A stretch of DNA of 64,000 nt from Peronospora farinosa (Eukaryota > Oomycota > Peronosporomycetes > Peronosporales > Peronosporaceae). Positions 1 to 10,975 of the stretch are shown piece by piece. The notes under the pieces are model-generated. The model worked only from the letters and a program-made list of their open reading frames with translations, was not told where the DNA came from and made no database searches. Each line of letters begins with the position of its first letter. Position 1 is the first letter of the stretch. Location of the stretch: the NCBI GenBank assembly GCA_947646735.1, contig CANTFK010000756.1:62001-126000 (forward strand). The letters are read 5' to 3'. The position numbers were made by a program, and so were the translations under genes.

Positions 1-2
1 CA

Positions 3-359
3 TCGTCCCGTGTAAAGCAATTTATGGTACGCAACATCAGCAAAACGCCGGCTTATCTGCCGATGACGCAGCGAAGTACTTGCATGCGATGCAAGTCGTC
101 GACGCTCACTAGTCGGAAGAAGGCGTTTGGTAACATGATGAAGAGGGTACTTGGCATGCAGATGCGCATTCATCAATCGAACTGCTATCACTGCGGCATG
201 CTCTTTTGCTCGCAGTGTCTTAAGCCATCGAGCGCTGTCAGTGCAATTCCATTCGTGCGTACCGATGACGATCCGAATAACAAGATTAAAACTTGCCGTT
301 TGTGCGAGGCCATTCTTCTGGAACGCAAAGAGGAAGCAGGCGTTACAACATACATTTGA
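3..359 (+). CDS. FYVE-like zinc-finger protein, C-terminal part
   Basis: The reading frame is open from the left edge of the window to a TGA at 357-359, so only the last ~118 residues are present; an ATG at 24 is in frame but need not be the start. Cysteine pairs follow the FYVE/RING-like spacing: CMRC, then CYHCG..FCSQC, then CRLC near the end. In the FYVE family such cysteines bind two zinc ions, and the domain docks on phosphatidylinositol-3-phosphate on endosomes. The basic (R/K)(R/K)HHCR patch that binds the lipid is weak here (RIHQSNCYHCG), so lipid binding is doubtful. Large families of FYVE-related proteins, often with START domains, are usual in oomycetes; the missing upstream part would tell which subtype this is. 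Confidence 0.6.
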   Translation, partial: SSRVKQFMVRNISKTPAYLPMTQRSTCMRCKSSTLTSRKKAFGNMMKRVLGMQMRIHQSNCYHCGMLFCSQCLKPSSAVSAIPFVRTDDDPNNKIKTCRLCEAILLERKEEAGVTTYI

Positions 360-727
360 TATGCATCTCTTGGGTATCCAGACGTCCATCTAGACAACCA
401 CAGGACGACCAAACGAATGGACTGTGTTCAAGCGCAGACAATAACACCGCCGCAGAGGCGACAAAAACCCGAACAAGAGCGCAATTGTACGACGGAGAAG
501 AGTGTGCACCACAGGGAGTGACGACAAACTCAACTACGTTGATGCGTGTTGTCTTCGCCCTCTTCTCCATCTGCTGCCGGGATTTGCTTACCCGGCCCGA
601 TAACTTAATATAAGCATTGTGTATGTTTCTTCGCGACTCGATCTTTGCAATAACGATATTGTTAGGTGATACTTCGTACCTTCACTCAAACATGCTACCA
701 AGTCCGTCGTCCTCAGAGAGACCGTCA
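360..727. other. Intergenic, no feature seen
   Basis: Short open stretches occur on both strands but none shows a recognisable motif, splice pattern or repeat. It separates the 3' end of the FYVE-like gene from the convergent 3' end of the methyltransferase gene. Confidence 0.5.
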
Positions 728-1626
728 TCAAGCATAAGCTCTTTTAGCTTCCCGCATCGCTGCCTTTTCCTCGCCGCGCTTATTGTGCGTCGGATCATAT
801 GTCGGGTACGCATCCAGCATGAACTTGCCCTGCGAGCTCGTGGCCTCAATAGCACGAACGGGAAACTGTGCGAACGCAGTAAAGTGATGAAGCGTAATAG
901 CTGTAACCACGGTGGTGTCCAATACAAGCTTGCTGGAGACTTCGGTCTGCTCGCCGTGGAAAGGTACGTGGACAAAGTTGTCGCAGATAGCACGCTGTTC
1001 CTCCGATAGCCCAGGGAACTACATAGCATCAATAAACAGGAAAATGTTAGCTATGCCTGTAACCCTGCAGCCTCGTGTTCGGGTCCAACATGATTGTCGC
1101 CTCTCGACGCACCTCGTTGTCGATGACGAATGCACTTGTTCCTTCATATGGCGTGGCGTGCGCTACTAATACATCCAAAATAATCATGTCAATTCAGGAA
1201 GACTAACTACACATAAACTGCAAAAGGGTCCAGTCCATACAAGAAGAAGCACTTCCACGCAAGAACGTACCAAAGGATCCGACCGGCTGCTGGCTCAGGC
1301 CAAAGATAGTGCAGCCTTTAGACTTCAGGTAGGCACGAGCTTCAGCAAACTCATAAAAGTGCACAACGTCTACATACTTTTGTGCTCGATGCGCTCCATG
1401 TGTGCCAAAACGTTCGGAGCCAACTGCAATGTCCAACCAGGCGTTAACCTCACTCTCTACACTTGTAACGCAGTCCACGTGAAAAGATGTTGCACTCACC
1501 CACCAAAACTTGGGTCGTTCCAAATGCAGAAGCCGTGCGTAGATACGTGCCCAGATTCTGTCGTCCGCTCTTGTTCGACAGCACCATGTACAGCTCAATG
1601 GAGTTCTTGACAGCAGAGCTCGTCAT
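728..1626 (-). CDS. SpoU/TrmH-family RNA 2'-O-ribose methyltransferase
   Basis: Four exons on the minus strand (1626-1500, 1423-1271, 1165-1113, 1018-728) join into a 207-residue protein. The introns (76, 105 and 94 bases) have GTGAGT, GTACGT and GTGCGT donors and AG acceptors, and the phases fit. The SPOUT-fold landmarks appear in order: NLGTYLRTASAFG (motif 1), FGTHGAH, YEGTSAFVIDNE and PGLSEEQ (motif 2), then LDTTVVTAITL (motif 3). The family uses S-adenosylmethionine to methylate ribose in tRNA or rRNA. Two usual residues differ: GNEG of motif 2 reads DNEF, and the Asn of motif 3 is Thr, so substrate or activity may have changed. The start is the first ATG after an in-frame TGA; a TTG ten codons upstream is less likely. 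An N-terminal RNA-binding domain is absent. Confidence 0.75.
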
Positions 1627-1825
1627 TATTGGTCTTGCTTCCTTCACAAACGCCAATTGCTCCCCTCAATAAAGTGACTCTGCGACGTGTGAGAATTCAA
1701 GGGACTGCGTTGATGCACTGCACCTTGGCGTAAAAGTTGCAAAAGCTGCGATGAATGGACTTGCCTTTGCTGGCTTGCAACACTTTGGAATACTTAGCAA
1801 GTTTGCTATGACGAGCACGTCGTTG

Positions 1826-4714
1826 CTATACGTCTTCGTCTTGCAAGTCCACCAACGAGTGCAAAACTGACTCGTCAGCGACGAATTCTAGCTCGAGACG
1901 TTGAAGTTTTGTGTTTGCCGAGTCGTCCTGCAAAGTGCTAAAGAGTGGAAGCACACCATCGTTCGTAAAGCGCAATATCGTGCGTAGCATTCCAAAACAG
2001 TTTCGGAATTTAGCTGCAGGGTGCCCGCTTGAGTCGAGACATGAACTGTCGCCAAAGACTGCAATGCGACCGCCATTGTGCGAAGGCACCTCATAAAGAC
2101 CTAGCACCGGAACATCCGTCAATGTTTCTTGGACCCATTCAATGTTCTTGCACTCTGATCGATAGCTTCGATGTAGCCCAGGTATCCGCCCACCGGGAAG
2201 TTCGTGAGATACGAGCCTGACCAGTACGGGAACGACGAGTCGTTGCCTGAATTCAGTAGCGATAAGCTTGAGCTGTAGACAACTCCAGCTTCAAACGCGA
2301 TAGGAAAGTTTTGTAACAGCTCATGAATTGCCGGAATGTTGGTCCCACCGGTGATGGCGTGCCACTTACTTAGCGTGGTCATATCGAAGAGCTCTAAGGA
2401 GTCCAACAAACGGTTGTCGTACCAATCGGCAAAAACGATTAGCGACACGTTCAAGAACTTGACTGCAGCTTGCAGAGCTACGGATTCGTCTCGACAAAAA
2501 TCTTCCTCGGGATCGACAACCAGCATAACACCGGATTCCCTAGATCCAAACACGAGCACTCAAATGGCATGATCTCAGTGAAGAAAACTTCGCTAGCCAG
2601 GAAGCTCCACATCTGGTGGAAGTTTGTGTGTGGGTGGTCACCCGATACATCCATGAGATCGCGCTGGTTTTCAAGGTTGTCTCTCGGCACAAAAGCTGAT
2701 GGGTAAGGGATATTATGGAACTGGTCCCACAGAATTCGCTTCGACGCTGGCGGAGTAGGGATAATCTTGACGGTTATTGGGATTAGGACATCATTAACGT
2801 GATTGGCGTTGTCCAATTCGAGCCGCAGTGTTCCCTGGGCAATACCCTCAAAAGCAGCAGCTTGCTCTTTTACCTCAACGAAAACGCCAATCGAGCCAAA
2901 GTACGGCCAAACAACAGAAGGTAATGATGTCGAGACCAGTAGGTGCTCGCCATTGGTGCCGGCTAACCATTGCGGAAGACTTTTAATCGTACCCACAACA
3001 GAAGTGGGATTTAGAATAGTCAAATTTACCATAAGCGGCAATGCGCTATGGTACAGCGGCTGTAAGCAATACGGCCACATACGTGGGCAGTCTGTCATGT
3101 CCAGTTTGTCTGGGAAAGAGCTGGGCTTGAAGACACTCAGGACTACATCTTGGCCCTTCGTGTAGCATTTTTTGCGGTTTGATATCGAGCCCATAAATTC
3201 TTTACAATCTCGCTTGCCCTAGAGATGTTACGCGCTCCGCTTCCTTGCTCAAAAATGTGGCTCCGAACTACATTGTCAGAGCCATAGCGTTCTTTCAGCT
3301 TATCTGAGCTTTCGAGCAAAATTTGCTTCATCGATGCTGGGTTCAACAAGTTCCATCTTTCCTCTGCAGGGATCATGGACGCGAGAACTGCTATTGATGC
3401 CGATATGATTGGAGCCGATGCACTGATTCCAGAAAGTACCTTGCATCTACCCGAGGCATCCGCCCCTGGGACGTCTTCAGCAAGAGTGACAATATCTGGT
3501 TTGACACGGCCAGATCCAAACGGAAGCTCCCATGTAGTCATACCACGCGACGAAAATTCAGCAATCTCGTTGCTTTTAGTGATGCCTCCCACACCTATGG
3601 CCTTCACTTGATCAGCAGGATTGGAAAGTAAGCCATGATGAGGCCCATCATTGCCGACTGCAGATACCTAGTAGTGAAAGTAACGTTGGTCAGTCGGTTT
3701 CCAACCAAATTGCAAAACAGAACAAAGTAGATGCCGTACCATAATGATACCATTTGCAATCTGTTCTTGTACTTTGTCGATAAAGGGTAAGTCTTGGAAA
3801 CCTGGTCCTCCTGTACTCAAATTGATTACATGGATTTCTTGAATAATGCATAGTTAAACGCATCCAAATACCAAGACGTAAACGAAAGATACTCATCTGT
3901 AAACATACGGAACACGAACAGCTTCGCTTCAGGTGCAAGACCCGGACACTTTGCATGTCGTCCCACTAATCACACCTGCTACAAACGTGCCGTGACCATC
4001 AGAGTCTGTACTTTTCGGTTCGTGTGTCCAATTGATCCTCTCCTTATCATTTGTAAGCTGGGACGACGACAGTCCGGTATCAAAGATCCCAATTTTCACT
4101 CCTTTTCCTTTATAACCACGTTCCTAGAGTTCGCGAACTCCTAACTCGTCCACTAGCAACGTCGTCTCCTTTGTCAAGCCAAACAACTTTCTCGCCGATT
4201 TATTCACTGTTCGTTTGCTTGCAACTGTCTGAAGCTTATGACTTCGATGTTGTTGCTTCTCCAGTCCCAACAACTGCAGCTTTTTGTACTCTTTGTTCAC
4301 TCAGACAGCTTTTATCTGCCCTATAGCATTGCTCTCCACGTACTTTTGCACGACTCTTTGCGAACCATGACACATCTTTTCTTCTAATGGTATTGCATTG
4401 CTGGAACCAGCTACAAACGTCTCTATGCCACAGTAAAACACGCGCAACATTACAAAGTCTGTTGGTGCGTGACGAGCGAATGGAGTCCATTTCACAATCT
4501 CGAGACTATAATCGAGTGCTACAGAGCGGATGGAGCTACTGGCAAGTTGTTCCTGAGTTTCAAAAGCACTGTAAGTACGTCATTGCACGATATATTCGAG
4601 TATGAATGACTTTTCGTAGAATTGACAGCGTTTTGACTGCCCCTTTGCAGCGTGAGCGAGTGGTTGAGCAGATAATAAGGATACCAATATGAGAACAAAG
4701 AGCATAGCTACCAT
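1826..4714 (-). pseudogene. Site-1 protease (MBTPS1/SKI-1-like subtilase) pseudogene
   Basis: The whole length of an animal-type site-1 protease can be followed, from a signal peptide (MVAMLFVLILVSLL at 4714) through the prodomain, the catalytic Asp (GIFDTGL, about 4060), His (GHGTFVAGV, about 3985), Ser (SGISASAP, about 3430) and the C-terminal region with WDQFHN and PRDNL (about 2700), to a stop at 1826. In the family this membrane subtilase cleaves SREBP- and ATF6-type factors in the Golgi. The copy is broken: in-frame stops at 4580-4582, 4301-4303 and 4124-4126, and frame changes near 3948, 3843, 3170 (a run of six T), 2535 and 2145. One clean intron remains (3739-3668). Too many independent lesions for sequencing error to be the simple explanation, although homopolymer errors could cause one or two. 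Confidence 0.85.
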
Positions 4715-5634
4715 TTGATGTATCGCACGTATCGATGTGACGTCTGTGGACGCCGCTCGGATCCCAAACCTCACCGTCTTGAAGCCCATATACAGCAGGA
4801 GTATTGGTCAAATGATTGAATCTGATCTGATTCCACGTCATGGGTACCCATAGTGGGCTCGCTCTTGTCCGGTAAGAAGTAGCACAAAATAAATTTCAAT
4901 ATTGATTCATAGTTGCGTAAAAGTTGAAGTTACTCGGTTGCCCAAAGGCAACATAACGACTTCAATTTCTTCAAACTTAAATAATAGCCGGTAGAGCTGT
5001 TCACTTGATAGTTGTAAGGTAAGAACAATCAGATATAGACTCTCAACTAATGGACAACTAGACGGCATCATACAGCAAAGAACTGCCAAGGCATTTATAA
5101 ACGATTTCTCGGTGCTATTGCTTTTCAGATGCGTGAGCCACACGCGGACGATGGCGTAAGCCACAAATACCGATGATACGACTCATGGGCACAATGACTG
5201 TTATGTCGAAGCAGTAGTGAGAGACAAAAAAGAGGCCAAATGTCATGATTATATTCAAACAAGTAGATGCGTAGGAGTATGCGGAATGGAGAGGAGGAGA
5301 CCTAATTGCGATAAATGTACAAGCTTTCTCGTGACACAATGTGTTAGACAAGGTCAATAACACAAATTCGTGGCAGCTGCAGTGATGACATTATGGCTGA
5401 CAATAAAAGAGTAAAGAGGTGTCCAAATCTCTAGTAATACTTAAGACGATAAATTGCATATACCAAAACAGAAGAATAAAATCAACGTCTGCAGCAACAA
5501 CTACTCAGATATCACGGTCATTTCTTGTCTTTTACACAAATGCCAACCTAAAATTCTTGGATTTTATCCGACTAATTGTAGGATTAGGCTAAAAATAAAA
5601 TCCGGATTGTTCGTTTAAACGTAACATCCGTGTC
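4715..5634. other. Intergenic between divergent genes, nothing seen
   Basis: This AT-rich stretch lies between the start of the protease pseudogene (-) and the start of the glycosyltransferase gene (+), so it should hold both promoters. No convincing reading frame, repeat or RNA gene is visible. Confidence 0.5.
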
Positions 5635-7602
5635 ATGTCCGACATGGCGCGATATAATCGTCTCCAGACCTTACACTTGCGTCCATTGCTGCTCCTCTTC
5701 CTGAGCACGCTTGTACTTGCAACTTATGTGACAAGCTACACTGACATCTCATATAGCTCTCTCTCAGTTTCCAGCTCCAACGACGCTGTAGAAGCTCCAC
5801 AATCAATTATCAACGACCCTGTCTGCTTATCAGACAATGTCAATCTTTTACCCTCTACGTCGGACTCAGCGACTCCTCCAGCGCGTCCATTAGATCCTCG
5901 TAAACAACACATTGTCTTTGTGTCGATTGCCATCAAAAGCCATGCGCAACCACTGCTTCGAGTGGCCAGTGAGATGAAAGAACGAGGATATCGTGTCTCC
6001 TTCGCTACTCACGACTCTGGAAGAGAGTGGGTGCACGCTTATGGATTGAACTTCCTGTCAGCAGGAGACTTTCCAATCTCAGCTGAAGATCTTCGTGTCA
6101 AATTTCGTGCCATGACGCGGGATGTCTCGAATTTTCGAGGAATTTTGACAATGTTTACCGACATATACGTACGTGCAGCACGACTCATGTTTAATGCTCT
6201 GCTGCCTCAACTGGAGACCAATGGAAGCAATCCTAATGCACCGAACATGCTGGTTGTGGATATTGCAACGATCGGGGCTCAAGATCTCGCTCTGAAGCTA
6301 AAAGTCCCGTACGTTTTAAACTCTCCGTCGCTCCTGTTTGATCTAGAAGGAGCTCCAAGTTATGTGCCAGCATGGGGCACGGGATTCCGAGACAATATGT
6401 CGCTGTGGAATCGATGTATGAACATTTTGTTCCCACGATTATTATCTGTCGCACTGACACCGCCATTCATGGAATGGAACAGAATGCGCTACGAGCTTAA
6501 TTTGCCGCCATTCAGATCCCAACACGATTTATTCAAGGGAGCGCGCGTGATCCTTAATACGGCATTCGGACTTGAATACCCGCAGCCTTTTTCGCCACTA
6601 GTGGATGCTGTGGGACCCATTATGCCGATACCGGGTGGAAATGCTAGCAAGTTGGAGCGCCAATCGCTTCCTGCTGCTATGCTGAGCTGGCTTGACGCGT
6701 CTATTGAAACTAGTCCGTCGCTGCGATTGCGCCAACGATCTGCATCTCATCATCGACCTAAGGCTCCAGGCGACCACGAGTTTGAAGCTAGCTCCGGTGG
6801 TGTGGTGTATTTAAACCTAGGCACCATGGCTTATATGGATGCGTGGCAAGCTCAAGCACTAGTAGAAGGACTACTAATGGGGTCTAATGACCCGCCTATG
6901 AAAGTGCTCTGGATCCTCCCAACAGACCAGCGCGATATTTTACCACCTGCATTACCGACTCAGTTGGTCGTAAAAGCACCTAGTTCTTCGCTGTCAAACC
7001 TGGAAATCTTGAACCATCCGTCTGTCCGGTTAGTAATTTCGCACTGCGGCATGGCGTCAACACAAGAAACACTAGTGATGGGAAAGCCGTTATTGTGCAT
7101 CCCTTTTCTTGTGGATCAACCAGATGTAGCAGCACGCGTTGTTGATGCTGGAGCAGGTTTGTCGCTGGACAAGAATTTACTTTCGGGTCCCTACGTGCAT
7201 GCTGCAGTCACGGAACTCCTAACAAATACCTCCTACACGCGTGCCGCAAGGCGAGTTGGCTCGTTGTTGGAGCGAGCTGGTGGTACTTCTCGTGCGATTG
7301 ACGTGATCGACGCTGCATTGCGATTGGGATTTGATCATCTGGCCACATTGAACCTGACAGCTCCTTGGCACAAAACTACTTTACTGGACGTCTGGGCGGT
7401 TTACGCTGCGCTTATCTGCTTGCTGGCTGTGTCTTTGCGCATTCAGTGGCTACTGCTTTATTTCCTAGTGTCGAAGAGTCTTGGGCTTTTGTACAGCCTT
7501 ATACTTGGACCGCCACTACCTCCATCCTCCTGTGATGAGGATATGACGTACGAAGATGATGACAAAGCAGAAAAGATTGACACATTGCAGCCTGGAAGTT
7601 GA
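5635..7602 (+). CDS. UDP-glycosyltransferase (GT1 family), membrane-anchored
   Basis: A single-exon protein of 655 residues. A signal/anchor segment lies at about residues 15-32 (LLLLFLSTLVLATYV). The GT-B fold of the UGT family is visible: an N-terminal half starting IVFVSIAIKSHAQPLLRVASEM, and a donor-binding C-terminal half with LNLGTMAYMDAWQ followed by the signature region SHCGMASTQETLVMGKPLLCIP and DQPDVAARVVDAGAG (about residues 460-505). The usual HGG of the signature is HCG here. A hydrophobic hairpin near residues 580-625 suggests a C-terminal membrane anchor. Family members move a sugar from a UDP-sugar to lipids or small hydrophobic molecules; the acceptor (for example sterol or xenobiotic) cannot be read from sequence. 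The ATG at 5635 gives the signal peptide; a second ATG follows two codons later. Confidence 0.85.
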   Translation: MSDMARYNRLQTLHLRPLLLLFLSTLVLATYVTSYTDISYSSLSVSSSNDAVEAPQSIINDPVCLSDNVNLLPSTSDSATPPARPLDPRKQHIVFVSIAIKSHAQPLLRVASEMKERGYRVSFATHDSGREWVHAYGLNFLSAGDFPISAEDLRVKFRAMTRDVSNFRGILTMFTDIYVRAARLMFNALLPQLETNGSNPNAPNMLVVDIATIGAQDLALKLKVPYVLNSPSLLFDLEGAPSYVPAWGTGFRDNMSLWNRCMNILFPRLLSVALTPPFMEWNRMRYELNLPPFRSQHDLFKGARVILNTAFGLEYPQPFSPLVDAVGPIMPIPGGNASKLERQSLPAAMLSWLDASIETSPSLRLRQRSASHHRPKAPGDHEFEASSGGVVYLNLGTMAYMDAWQAQALVEGLLMGSNDPPMKVLWILPTDQRDILPPALPTQLVVKAPSSSLSNLEILNHPSVRLVISHCGMASTQETLVMGKPLLCIPFLVDQPDVAARVVDAGAGLSLDKNLLSGPYVHAAVTELLTNTSYTRAARRVGSLLERAGGTSRAIDVIDAALRLGFDHLATLNLTAPWHKTTLLDVWAVYAALICLLAVSLRIQWLLLYFLVSKSLGLLYSLILGPPLPPSSCDEDMTYEDDDKAEKIDTLQPGS

Positions 7603-8095
7603 TACAGTGCTGGGTCCAGGATGATAAATACATGGACAAAATCACGCTTGTCCTGTGAGCGATAGAAGGTCTTTCGCGCTGGCGGTCCTTTCATGCTGCA
7701 GGTCGTCGCTGAAAAAGAAAGCGTCTCAAGCAACTCCGGCAAACCAGCAGACAGCGGATTACGCTTTGCGTGAGGACCAAGTAGGCGATACAGCTGATTC
7801 TGTGTCCAAAGGATGAGTCAACCTGCTGATGTGTCTCACTTTCGGGGTATCGTTGGCAAGACAAATGATGTTGGAAAACGGACTAATGCACGTCACTCGT
7901 CAGAAAGGCTAGTGGTCAAGGAACTGATGCGTAAACTTACGCACTAGACGCTCTTTACCACCGTTACTCCAGTACCGTGACTATGTGTACTATCATGTAG
8001 CCATTTGTGACTTGTTAGTATTTTTAAAGGTAGCCCACCAACATGGCTACATAATTGATAGCTTAACATGATTATTTGACAACTGTCGTAAGACA
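7603..8095. other. Intergenic, nothing seen
   Basis: No coding pattern or repeat recognised on either strand. It holds the 3' end of the glycosyltransferase gene and the promoter of the DHHC gene. Confidence 0.5.
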
Positions 8096-9243
8096 ATGGC
8101 ACGGAATAGGAACTCTGTGAATCCTGTACGGGCCGCTACGATGCGTAAATGGTATGCCCGGGTCTGGTGGATTGGTGTCCATGCATATGGCTACGTTGTG
8201 CTGGGTGTTAAGGGTGCATTGAGTCCAAAGGCGTTGCCTATCACTCAATTTGTGCTGTACTTGGTCATAGCAGTAGCGACAATCGGGTGCTACATCGTAT
8301 TACAATGTCTATCACCTGGACAACTGGAAAAGCGGCCACTACTTGCACCTGTGGAAGCTACAACGCCGACTAGTCTTGGTATTCCGTGTCAAGCGTCAGT
8401 GGAAGATGCTGACGACACGGAATTGCTAGCCGATGGAACGGAAAATGAACATTTGAGGAACAGTGCTGACTTACATTTCTGCAATGAATGTCACATCTTT
8501 CAGCCACTTAGGACAAAGCACTGGTGTGACGATGGACTCTGCCTTATGAAGCAATGGGTAATGGTTTTACTAAAACATGATTGTGTTTGTGATGGGTAGC
8601 AAGGATTGTGCTCGATGCACACGGCAGTATGATCACCAGTGCGTGTTATTTGATCCGGAGTATTCGAAGCCACTGTATTGAAACTCGTGACAGCTAACAT
8701 CTGCGTGATGTTGCATGTAGTTGTGATTGCGTGGGAACGTGTGTAGGCGAGAACAATCGTCGGTTGTTTGTCTTGTATTTGTTTTTGCAAATTCTGGAGG
8801 GTGCAGTGATGATTCAAGTTACGTCGTCAGCTTTTGCAGAAGGAGATGATATTAACGACTGGTTCAAGATCAATGCGCTGTATATTGTGCTATGGTTCAT
8901 GCTCATGTGCATGCTGCTCATCGTCTTCCCGCTGTTTTGCTACCAAGCGTATCTCGTGTCAACAAACCAAGTACGTATCTCGAGTCTTACGTATCTTCCA
9001 TTGCAAACAAGGACGATGACAACTAACCATCATGTCAATGTGTAGACCTCCTGGGAACATGCTCGACGTTCCTCCATCACCTATTTACAGAATCTACCAG
9101 ACAAACACTCTCCATTTGACCGAGGCATTCTTCAAAACTGGTGGGTTTTTATTTCCAATGGTGATGGCAATAAATGGGTTCATCAAAGTGTAGCCAAACC
9201 AATGACGTCGCACCGTGACGAAGACGCGTCTACACTTGTATAG
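8096..9243 (+). CDS. DHHC-type protein S-palmitoyltransferase
   Basis: Four exons (8096-8523, 8600-8638, 8721-8970, 9046-9243) give 304 residues; all phases agree. The cysteine-rich domain starts FCNECHIFQPLRTKH, continues CKDCARCTRQY, and reaches the catalytic DHHC (residues 154-157) followed by CVGTCVGENNRR. The second histidine codon of DHHC is split by the 8639-8720 intron, so the unspliced DNA reads DHQC and looks inactive. Two membrane segments precede the domain (about residues 22-66) and two follow it (about 170-235), the classic four-span layout; TSWEHAR in exon 4 is the TTxE-like motif. The enzyme would transfer palmitate from acyl-CoA to cysteines of membrane proteins. The acceptor proteins are unknown. 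The donors are GTGTGA, GTGCGT and GTACGT. Confidence 0.85.
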
Positions 9244-9344
9244 ACCCAAAATCCCAATTTTGTTTTCAATCTGGACTATATTACATAATATGCATACATA
9301 AACCTATATAATTTTATACCCACACGCGACGGAGCCTTCGAGCC

Positions 9345-10496
9345 ATGGTCCTGACCGTAGCGTTTAACGCTGCTGTCTTCCTCGTCTCCGTGGCACTGAC
9401 GATAGGTTTCGTGCTGCTAGCTGCATGGATCTACGCCCCTATTGCCGAAGCCAAGAGACTTGCAGAGGAAATCGATCCGGTACAGGAAGTCACATACAAA
9501 GACCCAAATGATGACAACAAAGTGTATGTCTTTTTTATGTCACATTCTCGATAAATAGTCATTGACTAATTTTTGTGTATACACAGATTTCCATTTGGGT
9601 CTTTAGGTGATGAAGATGCGGAGATATTATTGACGGTGATTATTCCAGCGTATAATGAAGAGGACCGTATTCTAGTGACGATTGAAGACACTGTGGCATT
9701 TTTGGACGAAAAGAAGCAAAAGGACCCGTTGTTTACATACGAGATCATTGTAGTCGATGATTGTAGTCTAGACAATACAGTGGACGTGGTCCTGACTCAG
9801 GTACAAAAGTACTCTGTCGACCGGATTCGACTTTTGAAGCTGCAAAAAAACCATGGCAAAGGAGGAGCTATTCGTAAAGGTGTCATGCGTGCACGTGGTG
9901 AACGAGTGTTGTTTGCTGATGCAGACAATGCTACAGAGATTAAAGACTATGACAAATTGGCGCTTGCATTGGAGAAAGCTCAATCATTAGGGAACAATGG
10001 AGTTGTTGTGTGTGGTAGTCGTGCACATTTGGAAGAACAAGCCATTGCTACGCGTAACCCGCTCCGGAACTTGTTGATGCACGGGTTCCACTTGATTGTG
10101 TCGACGCTGTGCATTAAAAATGTGCGCGACACGCAGTGTGGGTTTAAGCTCTTTGACCGCACTGCGGCACGTGTGTTGTTTGCCCCGATGCATATAGAAC
10201 GATGGGCTTTTGACGTTGAATTGCTGTACCTCGCTGCCAACAGTAAAATGACAATCAAGGCGAGTACGTTGTGATTATTAACTGATCGCGGGTAAGCTTT
10301 GTTGACTTTTTGTAAGTGTGGTTATTATCATTTGCAGGAAGTCGCAGTACAGTGGACGGAGGTACCAGGGTCCAAACTGAGTGTCATCTCGGCAACTATT
10401 ACGATGCTTCGCGAAATTATTCTCATCCGTTTGTGCTATTCTGTCGGCATTTGGAAAATCACCGATGGTGGCTTCCGTCTTGCCAAACGATCGTAA
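9345..10496 (+). CDS. ALG5: Dolichyl-phosphate beta-glucosyltransferase (ALG5)
   Basis: Three exons (9345-9523, 9587-10259, 10338-10496) give 336 residues, close to the usual ~330. An N-terminal membrane anchor (about residues 5-30) is followed by a GT2-A domain with TVIIPAYNEEDR, IIVVDDCS, the metal-binding DAD motif (residues 171-173), GSRAHL, and DTQCGFKLF, RWAFDVELLYLA, all typical of ALG5/DPM-type enzymes. The reaction is UDP-glucose plus dolichyl phosphate to dolichyl-P-glucose at the ER membrane, used for the last glucosylations of the N-glycan precursor. The second intron appears to use a GC donor. DPM1 is the main alternative, but the N-terminal anchor and the GFKLF and WTEVPGSKL regions favour ALG5. 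Confidence 0.88.
10260..10337 (+). other. Likely GC-AG intron of ALG5
   Basis: Only a junction after AAG at 10259 (AAG|GCGAGT) and the acceptor TTTGCAG at 10331-10337 restores the conserved frame (MTIK joined to EVAVQWTEVPG). The nearby GTACGT at 10264 would put exon 3 in the wrong frame. Confidence 0.65.
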
Positions 10497-10975
10497 ACAC
10501 AATATCTGCTGAGCTGCGTGTTATACAGAGTTTCCGAGACCAGGGCTCAAACTAAAGTCAATGTCTGTATGTTTCAGCTTGACGCTTTAAATGTAAGGAA
10601 TGATGGCAATCTGGTTTACTTCATGCACTTAGCGTAAAGGCATCTGTGTACCGCATTTTTTGGACTTTTGGAAACAATGTAAAGATAGACATATTCTCCG
10701 TACACAAGAGTGCTGAACTCTGTATGCATTCACAGTGTCCAGAGGGCCTCGCTATTTTGGACATTAGTCATGTTTGAATGAAAGACGCTGCCATTCGTCT
10801 CTTTGTCCCGCCAGAAACATCACTGCAGCCATTGAGCATCTTGAAGCTTAGACTGATCTTTCGGTTCATCATGCGATTTTGCAGAAGCGGAATGTCGTCT
10901 ATCATACCAATACGTCGGACAAACTATATCTCTTATTTGCATATCTTGCAGAGTTCGGCTTGTCCGGGGCAAGGT
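10497..10975. other. Intergenic, nothing seen
   Basis: It lies between the convergent 3' ends of ALG5 and the lysine-rich gene. Short frames are present but carry no recognisable domain. Confidence 0.5.

Noticed and set aside
4124..4126. TAG in the protease gene as a splice acceptor instead of a stop
   Set aside because: The reading frame and family similarity continue on both sides of the TAG, and no donor upstream would give a sensible intron.
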